Assembly: GCA_000697335.1 (NCBI GenBank)
Contig: JNEM01006167.1
Location: 1-21,802, forward strand
Origin: Conidiobolus incongruus B7586
Taxonomy: Eukaryota; Entomophthoromycota; Entomophthoromycetes; Entomophthorales; Conidiobolaceae
DNA: 21,802 bases
Direction: 5' to 3'
Shown one piece after another: positions 1-7,778 of the stretch. Both the position numbers and the translations under genes were made by a program. The notes below the pieces were generated by a model. The model made no database searches, was not told where the DNA came from, and worked only from the letters and a program-made list of their open reading frames with translations. The first letter of the stretch is position 1. Each line of letters begins with the position of its first letter.

Positions 1-658
1 AAACAATTCTTGCTAGTGAATAGTATGTTTATATTCCCCAAGTATAGGAGATAGTATGAAAATTTGTAATGAATCAAATATTGCAATAATGCAATGTTAG
101 GAAGTACACAGTTAATATACAACCAATGTAAGCACATATTATCGCAGAGATATTGTAATTATTAAAAAATGTCTAATATTATAGGGATCATGAGGCTATT
201 TAAGATAATTAAGATTTATACATGGTAAATTCCCAATCTTTGTACATAGTTTTTGGTTTATTACTTGATCTTTGCTTAGCATTCATACTTCAATCATTAT
301 ATGAATTTTGATTCTAAACACGGATTAATGCATTAGATTGAGCATATAATCCTTGTGTATTTAACAATCAATGGTAAAGTTTGATTTGGATACGAATTGG
401 GATACCTGATGTCAGAGTGGTTGTTTTATATCATAAATACCAAAGAGGATTCTAATATTAATAATCGCCGAATCTTCAGGAAAATTATTGATTCCAAGCA
501 ATTTAACCCAACTATCAAATCCATTGCATTCATATGAGAGTGCAGATATAAACCTATTAAAATCTTGTTTAGCTAAAACATTTCAAATTGATTTCTAACA
601 GTTTGTGGCTTTTAATTATGTTATTAAATTTATTTCATACATTAAAATTATTAATAAT
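1..658. repeat. Left arm of a long perfect inverted repeat
   Basis: Every base from 1 to 658 is the reverse complement of 7778 down to 7121 (paired positions always sum to 7779). I compared the arms line by line and found no mismatch or gap. Homology breaks down just inside base 658, where only a short match around an indel remains. The outer end is not visible because the arm runs into the window start. Perfect identity in such AT-rich non-coding DNA implies recent duplication or continuing gene conversion. The arm contains a mirrored coding-like frame on the minus strand (412-573). The arm could be a recombination repeat flanking an invertible segment, a long terminal inverted repeat of a transposon, or a segmental duplication. 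Confidence 0.97.
412..573 (-). pseudogene. Mirror copy of the coding-like frame in the left arm
   Basis: This is the same 53-codon frame as at 7206-7367, carried on the opposite strand because the arms are identical inverted copies. The DNA that would have to hold its upstream exons (above base 658) is different from that beside the right-arm copy. If this is a gene end, the two copies therefore have different 5' neighbours. No start codon or credible upstream exon was found. Confidence 0.28.
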
Positions 659-2040
659 AATATATTACAATACGAATTGACTCAATTTTAAGGAATTAAT
701 TGTTTTTTTAAATTTACCAACAAATATTAATATAATTACAAAATAAAAATTTAAAATATTAATAGATGTTATATTTGTTCACTATAAACATTATTATTTC
801 ATCAGTATAGTAATCGAATAATCTAGGTTTTCAAATTGAAGTTGTTGTTTTTATTGTGATAATTGTTAAATGGGAATAATTCTACTTAATGTTGAATATA
901 TCCACGTGATGTTAATATATCAAGTGATTATGCTATTATACAGTATGACTGTAGTATGTATAATACCAAATTCGAAATAAATAACATATTTAAAATAAAA
1001 ATTTATCATTATCAAAAATTATTCAAATATAAATTTTTAAAATCTAATCAATTACATTGTATCAAAAATTCAAATATGTATATATTAGATATTCGAATCT
1101 CCTTTTTAATCCTCGATCTTTGATTGGATAAACTGATAAAGATGTTGTGACGTAAAAATATATAAACACATCAAGACAACGTTGATTTATTTGATTATTA
1201 ATAAATCATTTAATTACCCTGATTCATTTATCCGTATTCAGTATTGCTTTATTTGAAGAGAGTAAACTGGTTAGTTAATATTTTATTCTTAATTAAACTA
1301 ATATTTGGATAATATGTAGTGTAATAACGAACAAATAAATCTAATAAAATATAGTGAATATAAGATAGAAATACATGTAAATTTAATAATGTTTTATTAT
1401 ATTAGTATAGCTCAAAAATTTTATAATATTATTCTAATTTAAACTTGTTAAATTTTAATTTAAAAATAATATTTATCAAATATATTATAAACTGCTCAAT
1501 ATCGTAATGGGAAAATTTAGTATTTTGAGATGAAATAATAATTACCATATACCAAATTGTGATCTATAATTACAAAATATGTTCTAATCATCATCTCTCA
1601 TATAAAAAAGTAAAACAATGTTTATTATTTAAGTGTTAAAAATACAAGTAATCAATCACTTTTCGGTCGGATTGAATTAATTAAAGTTGAGAAAAATATC
1701 AAGTACACCATCATATGTAGTGGATATTACACAGTCTTCAATTCAAATTCAATCACTGCCATTGCCCATTTTGCTAATCACAAAAAGTTATAGTTGAATT
1801 TTTAGTTTAATGTTGAAATTATATGAGAGTCTATTTTAGGTAATTGAGTGGATTGGAATATATTACTTAACGCATACTATGGTGCAATGAAAATACTAGA
1901 ATAATTCAAATTTGAATTTCTTATTAAGTTCATTAAACTGCATTTTTCACTATGTGTATTCTAAATTTGGCTGAAAAATGATCAAGATTACACACAATCC
2001 ATTCAATTCCCCGTAAACCGGATATGAGTATATCCAATTA
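659..2040. other. AT-rich spacer inside the inverted-repeat segment
   Basis: No open frame of credible length or composition is seen on either strand. The stretch is extremely AT-rich with A and T runs. It separates the left repeat arm from the promoter of the homeodomain gene and may hold distal regulatory sites, but none can be named. Confidence 0.6.
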
Positions 2041-2109
2041 GAAATTTAACATGACATGAGAGAGGTACTATTTATCTTGAGGGAATGGGACTAAGCGATC
2101 AAAAAAAGG

Positions 2110-2160
2110 TATAAATACCAGCCAATTGCCATCAAGTACTGATTGGTCAAAATCCCCTAC
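2110..2160 (+). promoter_or_regulatory. Core promoter of the homeodomain gene (TATA, CCAAT)
   Basis: TATAAATA lies at 2110-2117, about 90 bases before the ATG. A CCAAT box follows at 2122-2126 and an inverted one (ATTGG) at 2142-2146. CCCCT at 2154-2158 matches the fungal stress-response element core but is too short to mean much alone. The following C/T-rich stretch (about 2152-2200) is typical of the transcription start region of strongly expressed fungal genes. Local GC rises sharply here from the AT-rich spacer upstream. Confidence 0.6.
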
Positions 2161-2207
2161 TCCCCCCTCCAAAAAGCAAGCCTCCAAGCTCCTTCCTTGG
2201 GATTTTT

Positions 2208-2741
2208 ATGAACTCTAACACCAACCCAAGAAACCCTACTTCATCGTCGCAATATCAAAAGAGATTACCTTTAGTGTCGATTCCCCAACCCATCCCAACC
2301 GTTGTCGAACCGCATCAAATGTATCACCATCGCCATTCTCAGTCTTTACCAGTCACCGAGGACATTTATAGCAGACACCTTACTCCTCTCAGGGAGCTGG
2401 GTCTATTGGAACTTGGTAATTTTCCACCACCACAATCCAGATATACATTACCCGCTCTTCCTCCTGTTCCAAGTCCCGACAGCACTCACTCAAAGCCCAA
2501 GCGCAAGAGGCGTCAACGCCCAACTCTTCATCAACTCGAAACGCTCGAGCAAGAGTTCCAGCACAACTTCTATCCTTCAGCCGAGGCTCGTCGCCGCATG
2601 GCTGAGCAGCTTGGAATGACACCTAGAGCCATCCAAATCTGGTTTATGAATCGTCGGGACCAGCATTTTGGCAACCGATGCAGCAGTCCTTTGGACATGG
2701 CCAGCCCAACCAACTCCTCCAATGACCAGTTGGACGGATAA
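2208..2741 (+). CDS. Homeodomain transcription factor (non-TALE, 177 aa)
   Basis: Encodes a probable DNA-binding regulator acting in the nucleus. Residues 98-157 form a standard 60-residue homeodomain: basic N-terminal arm KRKRRQR (also a likely nuclear localisation signal), helix-1 core L113 and F117, and recognition-helix signature WFMNRR with W145, F146, N148 and R150 at canonical positions 48, 49, 51 and 53. Position 50, which sets base preference and is usually Q or K in this class, is Met147. The usual basic residues after the WFxNRR motif are replaced by DQHFG. The N-terminal 90 residues are Pro/Ser/His/Gln-rich and probably disordered; the C-terminal tail of about 20 residues is Ser/Asn-rich. 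The gene is intronless, starts at the first ATG after a C/T-rich leader, and is much richer in GC than the SNF2 gene. It sits inside the inverted-repeat segment. Typical 60-residue spacing places it with PHX1-like/generic fungal homeodomains rather than TALE (HD1) proteins. A mating-type role is inference only. Confidence 0.88.
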   Translation: MNSNTNPRNPTSSSQYQKRLPLVSIPQPIPTVVEPHQMYHHRHSQSLPVTEDIYSRHLTPLRELGLLELGNFPPPQSRYTLPALPPVPSPDSTHSKPKRKRRQRPTLHQLETLEQEFQHNFYPSAEARRRMAEQLGMTPRAIQIWFMNRRDQHFGNRCSSPLDMASPTNSSNDQLDG

Positions 2742-3130
2742 CTTGATGCTCTTTGATAAGGGTTTGGAGGGGGGTTTCGACTCGTTTTTTTACTCAAGAC
2801 ACTAGAAGCTTTGTCAACCCTTGGGCGAATTCAGTGGATCTGTAAGCCTTCCAGCAGTCCGCTTCCTTAAAATATCAAGTGTTCAACTGGGGATTGAACA
2901 CGGATTTTAACTTACCAATTTATCTATCTGGAATAGATGCTTGGTACCGTGCATCTCCCCCTGGTTTCATACTCATTATATTCCGTTTTATTTCCATTCT
3001 ATTATTCTTCCACTTATTTCAATTTGTGGCCGGTTTCTTTTTTTTATTATTATCTTTAATTTAATTTTTTAATCATATTCATCCTACCATTTACGCGCAT
3101 GCGCGTACAAAAATTTTTTATTAATAAACT
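2742..3130 (+). other. Probable 3' untranslated region of the homeodomain gene
   Basis: The GC-elevated composition of the gene continues after the stop codon for several hundred bases without an ATG-started frame. An AATAAA at 3123-3128 could serve for polyadenylation. A 61-codon open stretch at 2879-3064 lacks an ATG, ends in a run of Phe/Leu codons from poly-T and looks like chance. The region also contains the Z-DNA-prone palindrome annotated separately. Confidence 0.4.
3092..3107. repeat. 16-bp perfect palindrome, alternating purine-pyrimidine
   Basis: TACGCGCATGCGCGTA reads the same on both strands and alternates pyrimidine and purine at all 16 positions, the classical Z-DNA-forming pattern. 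It holds four CpG steps in a window where CpG is rare. It lies near the likely 3' end of the homeodomain transcript, 16 bases before a possible poly(A) signal. It could be a dimeric protein-binding site, a Z-DNA or cruciform element, or part of 3' end formation. Confidence 0.85.
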
Positions 3131-3153
3131 AACACACCAACCAATTGGCGTGT

Positions 3154-3201
3154 CCTTCAATCCCCTCATCTTGTGATCAAATCACTTGAGATGGTTGAAG
3201 G
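3154..3201. repeat. Long interrupted hairpin downstream of the homeodomain gene
   Basis: Three nested complementary blocks lie in order around a CAA loop: CCTTCAA with TTGAAGG (7 bp), CATCT with AGATG (5 bp) and GTGAT with ATCAC (5 bp), separated by small asymmetric bulges. This would fold either as an RNA stem at the end of the homeodomain transcript or as a DNA cruciform. It marks the end of the GC-elevated island; beyond about 3215 the DNA returns to AT-rich spacer. Confidence 0.5.
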
Positions 3202-3214
3202 CCGGTAGGTTTTT

Positions 3215-4500
3215 ACAACTCTAAATCTGAGTTTTATCAATTTCATTTATCACTTACTCATGTATTACTAATTCTTTTCATTAATTGATAATATTAATAT
3301 TTTACATATCACTTACATCATCCTTACACTTCGAATTTAACATGCATTTTCATTTATTGACTTCAAATAATTGACACTAGATATCTTGTGATTAGAATTA
3401 TCATAATTTCTAGAAATTTTATTTTAATTTTGCATTCGGATCTATTTATTGGATGCATATTGAACTGGTTATTAAAAAGACAAAGGGATTCGCTTAAATT
3501 GATTTAAGGCAGGGGATAATATGTATGTAACTATGTTAAACACTCTTGAGGTTGAAGACAACTCTTCAGAGTTAAACCACAACTCAATGTAATACAAAAT
3601 CAATTTAATTCCGACCAATTTTCCCAATTCACCAAAACCATGTGCAACTTAATTTCAAATCTGTAATTGCCAAGAGCTCAATAAAATCATATTCTTCCCA
3701 CTTCGATTTGTAATAGATTGTTAAATTATCTGATTTCAATACATATTACATTGAATTAAGTAATTTTCATTTTGGATATTATTTAAATTATCATATATCT
3801 AAATCTGTAACTATTTTTCCCTATCTTTGACCAATTATTGCTATATTATTAAGATTAAACTAACTAGAAATTACCCTAAATTTTATTTTCTAAGGTTTAA
3901 CAATTCATAGCCAATTATTTTCCAAATGTAAATAATATATCAACTTAATATTGACATTTTGGTTAATTTAAATCCTTAATAATACTTTGCGGTATAAATT
4001 GTTAAAACCTTTCGTATTGAGAATGTTATATATTTAAATATGGTAATATTTCAAGCTCAGTAATATAACCTTTAAAATTAAGGTTCTTGCAGTTTAATTT
4101 AAAGTTCAAAAACTTGATTTTATTAATTTTAAATTAATGCAAAATTTTTTTTTTGGTTAACTATATTTTTTAATTACTAGATATTTTAAAAAAATTAGGA
4201 TAAATTACTCATTGATATATTAATATAGAATCATTGAGCAATAATGATTAATGTCACAGTGATATATCCATTAATAAGGTTGAAGTAATACGGATGAATA
4301 GAGTCTAATTATATTAAGTTTTGGAGTGATATTTGTGATTAATTAACAATTTTTAGAGTTGCACTTGAGATGATAATGTCGCATTTTGGATGATTGATAA
4401 TGTAAGAAATTTCCACTATTGGACACCTCATTCAAATTTTGGATAATAATTGTCATATTTGTATAAATCGAAAAGTTTAAGTGGTATATTGAATTCTATT
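3215..4500. other. AT-rich spacer
   Basis: No gene can be supported on either strand. A 23-codon ATG frame at 3521-3592 is the only short stretch with mixed residues and is too small to call. Composition is otherwise A/T runs and stops in all frames. Confidence 0.6.
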
Positions 4501-4777
4501 TTGTTTCAAATTACCAGATTTTTAGAGCTATTTGGAAAAAAAATTGTATTTCAAAATCAAGATAATAATACGATATATTAATTGCTTGAAACATTGGTGA
4601 TTTTGAGTAAAAATACCAGTAATCATCATTTTTAGAGGAGTGCGGGCATTCGCTAGATAGCCGAGGATTTATAAGCTCAAGGGAATTAAAGGCCAAATTC
4701 CCTCGGTGGATTGAAATTGATATTAATAAAACGTTATTAATATTAGGTAATTGTTAGACTACTATCTCAGTTAACTA

Positions 4778-5047
4778 TTAATAATCTTCAATGGCTTGAT
4801 CAATAGTCATTGATTTCCAAAAGAACTTTTCATGAGATGTACAAAGTCCAGAACTAAAAAAAGCAATTGAGCGCGAAAAAGGATTGCTCTTCGTGTATAG
4901 AAACGGTGGAATTCGGATTTCCATTACTTGATTTAACCAATAGTAGCAACCTTTGTAGCGGTGGCAAAAGATTGACCAAGCTGGAAGAAAGATTCCATTC
5001 ATTTGATCAATAAAATCCAGACTGATGTACCACTTAGGAACAGCCAT
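4778..5047 (-). CDS. Hypothetical 89-residue protein, unrecognised
   Basis: An ATG-started frame of 89 codons in a small patch of higher GC. The product has a mixed composition (four Trp, several Cys and Lys, no long low-complexity run), for example MAVPKWYISLDF, YTKSNPFSRS and EKFFWKSMTIDQAIEDY, unlike chance frames in the spacer. No family, signal peptide or membrane segment is recognised. A second frame downstream on the same strand (4511-4696) has some similar character (SSECPHSSKNDDYWYF), so this could be two exons of one gene, but I found no convincing splice pair; a TATAG just before the ATG could equally be an acceptor. It lies inside the inverted-repeat segment, transcribed toward the homeodomain gene. 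It may be a fast-evolving gene, a relic, or chance. Confidence 0.3.
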   Translation of the reverse strand: MAVPKWYISLDFIDQMNGIFLPAWSIFCHRYKGCYYWLNQVMEIRIPPFLYTKSNPFSRSIAFFSSGLCTSHEKFFWKSMTIDQAIEDY

Positions 5048-5059
5048 GTAGCCCTATAT

Positions 5060-7120
5060 CCCAATCACAGAATAATAATATGAAAATATTTCTGTTTTAC
5101 AAATTTTTCAATGGATATTTTGGATTAAATTGTACAAATTTACCAGAAATTTAGAAATTATTATCATTATTTTTATAACGGTTTGGTTTAAAATTGGAGC
5201 CTATATATCTCGAATTGGCAACTTCCAAAATATGTTAAATTAAAATCTGCTAAAATTAGATGATTGTAACCTTTTTAGATTTATATTTATAATGATGTTA
5301 TATTTTTGGGTTTAGTGTAGTAGTTCACAATGAGGGTATTTAATATGTTCCGAATTTTTATTTTGTTCTAATTTAACAATAATATAATTTTCAAACTTAT
5401 TCAATTATAATTATCACATTATATTAACTATTCTCCCTCGCAAAATATTTCCAAATTCAGAAATAATAACCATGATAAAAGCAAAGGTTAAGATCCATTA
5501 TTTAATTATTATTTGCATAGTTCAATAATGGACCTTGAGAATTTTTTATTGCTCAATTATTAGCAAAGAATTTGATATGATCAGATAATTTAATATTATC
5601 AATATCTAATCAATATTTATATGTGAATAATTAGGTTTGGAAGTTAGAGTACTGGGCTGGAATGCCATTTGGACATTGGGTTCTGTTTAGTTGAGATTAT
5701 TCTATAAATAATTATAATTTAATAGTTTAAAATTTATATAATATATTTGATGAGTTCATATAACTATAATAGTTTTGAAAATTGAAATACAATTTTTTTC
5801 AATTTAAACTCTTGTGCTGATTATAATCATATTTCCTGATGAACGTTTTATCAAAATTCGAATAATACTCCCAAAATTTAAATTAAATTATATGTATACT
5901 TTATAATATACTGTAATTTAAGTATTTATCTCTTAAAATCGTTATGCATGGATCTTTTATTAAAACCTAATAAACCATTTTTAATGATAGATGATATTGT
6001 GCAATAGGTTTGAAATTTTCTGATCTAAATTTGAGATTGAAAAAGAAAAAGCTACTCAAAAATAGTTTAATAACTACATGTTTAACCCCCCCATTTATTG
6101 TATAAACATCATTTATATATTAAGTCAATTCCAAATAGCAGAAGTATTAAACCTTTTTAAAGACAGCAAAAATTTTTCTTAAAAAAGTCGAAATTTGGAA
6201 ATTTAAATATGTGCTGTCTACCGATATGTAAATTATAGTTTATATCAGTATACACTAAATATTTACATTTATTGATTATATTATACAAATTGTTGAACCA
6301 AAACCATTATATTCGATTAGAATAAATATTTTAGAATAAACCTATTGAATATCTATGCTATTGATTAATAATCTTAAGAATAAATTAAATATATATATTT
6401 CAGAAAACATATATTATATTAACTTACCTAAATGATTTATTGATATAATGCTTAATAAAATTACAAATATCTGCCCATTTAATATTAGATTTAAAACTTT
6501 CCAGTCGCTATACCCAAATATTAACATTCTCTATAATTTAACCATATTTATTTAATGAGCTTATTACAATATTCAATATTATCAAATGCAATAATTGTCT
6601 ATTTTAAATATTAAATGAATTAGTTAAAACTTAATAATATCTAATAATTTTTTAATTTATATAATATTTAGACTTGACAAAATTTTACCCTAAACCTAAA
6701 ATTCAAAAGAATAAATATTAATAATCATTTTTTGTGAAGGCATTTATAGCATATATTTTACATCATGTAATAAAAATCTAAACAAAAATTTCTATAAAAT
6801 TAAATACAATTAAATGTAAATGATTTGGTTAATCATTATCTTTAATTATATTTTTCATGCAAAAATTCAATCTAGTTTAATTACGGTAACTCTTTGTAAT
6901 ATTTCGGTTGTCTTTTTTATTCAGAATGCTATTTATTTGATAGTTCTGATAAGTCCAAATTAAGCCAATTTTTTACTTTAAAGTTTGAGAGTATAAAATA
7001 TCTTAGTTTGAAGCCATACCTCAAAATATTTGAAAATAATGTCTCAACTTAATATCTTGTTAAATGAATAATTTGTTAATCCTTGAAATCAAGTATATAT
7101 TTATTGTAATATTTTTATTT
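5060..7120. other. AT-rich spacer up to the right repeat arm
   Basis: No supportable gene. A short GC-richer patch near 5635-5695 is open for only about 20 codons. The remainder is A/T-run spacer with stops in all frames. Confidence 0.6.
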
Positions 7121-7778
7121 ATTATTAATAATTTTAATGTATGAAATAAATTTAATAACATAATTAAAAGCCACAAACTGTTAGAAATCAATTTGAAATG
7201 TTTTAGCTAAACAAGATTTTAATAGGTTTATATCTGCACTCTCATATGAATGCAATGGATTTGATAGTTGGGTTAAATTGCTTGGAATCAATAATTTTCC
7301 TGAAGATTCGGCGATTATTAATATTAGAATCCTCTTTGGTATTTATGATATAAAACAACCACTCTGACATCAGGTATCCCAATTCGTATCCAAATCAAAC
7401 TTTACCATTGATTGTTAAATACACAAGGATTATATGCTCAATCTAATGCATTAATCCGTGTTTAGAATCAAAATTCATATAATGATTGAAGTATGAATGC
7501 TAAGCAAAGATCAAGTAATAAACCAAAAACTATGTACAAAGATTGGGAATTTACCATGTATAAATCTTAATTATCTTAAATAGCCTCATGATCCCTATAA
7601 TATTAGACATTTTTTAATAATTACAATATCTCTGCGATAATATGTGCTTACATTGGTTGTATATTAACTGTGTACTTCCTAACATTGCATTATTGCAATA
7701 TTTGATTCATTACAAATTTTCATACTATCTCCTATACTTGGGGAATATAAACATACTATTCACTAGCAAGAATTGTTT
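7121..7778. repeat. Right arm of the long perfect inverted repeat
   Basis: Reverse complement of bases 1-658, identical over all 658 positions. The two arms enclose 6,462 bp of unique sequence (659-7120) that contains the homeodomain gene. The sequence beyond 7778 cannot be compared with its partner because the left copy is cut off by the window edge, so the true outer boundary is unknown. Confidence 0.97.
7206..7367 (+). pseudogene. Coding-like open frame in the right arm (possible gene fragment)
   Basis: A frame of 53 codons runs to a TGA at 7365-7367. Its residues are mixed and protein-like (for example AKQDFNRF, NGFDSWVKLLG and FGIYDIKQ), unlike the K/N/I/L/Y noise of the surrounding spacer. 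It has no ATG. It opens just behind TTTTAG at 7201-7206, which could be a splice acceptor, but no upstream exon is visible in the AT-rich DNA before 7120. A 41-nt stretch starting GTATTTATG and ending CATCAG (7339-7372 region) could be an intron near its end. It may be the 3' piece of a gene that was duplicated with the arm, or chance. I do not recognise the family. Confidence 0.3.

Noticed and set aside
2389-2797. Minus-strand frames opposite the homeodomain gene (77 and 75 codons) and an overlapping plus-strand frame
   Set aside because: They exist only because the homeodomain gene is GC-rich and has few stops in its other frames; none shows a domain.
2879-3064. 61-codon frame after the homeodomain stop with a hydrophobic end resembling a membrane segment
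   Set aside because: No ATG start; the hydrophobic tail comes from poly-T runs of a likely 3' untranslated region.
3521-3592. 23-residue ATG frame with mixed residues, considered as a peptide pheromone
   Set aside because: No C-terminal CAAX motif, no signal sequence and no processing repeats; too short to distinguish from chance.
7493-7570. 25-residue Lys-rich ATG frame in the right arm (mirrored in the left)
   Set aside because: Too short, with no splice signals of quality near it; noted only because it looks less random than the spacer.
1-7778. Polinton- or virus-like element defined by the long inverted repeats
   Set aside because: No polymerase, integrase, capsid or ATPase frame lies between the arms; the enclosed 6.5 kb is too short and almost wholly non-coding.
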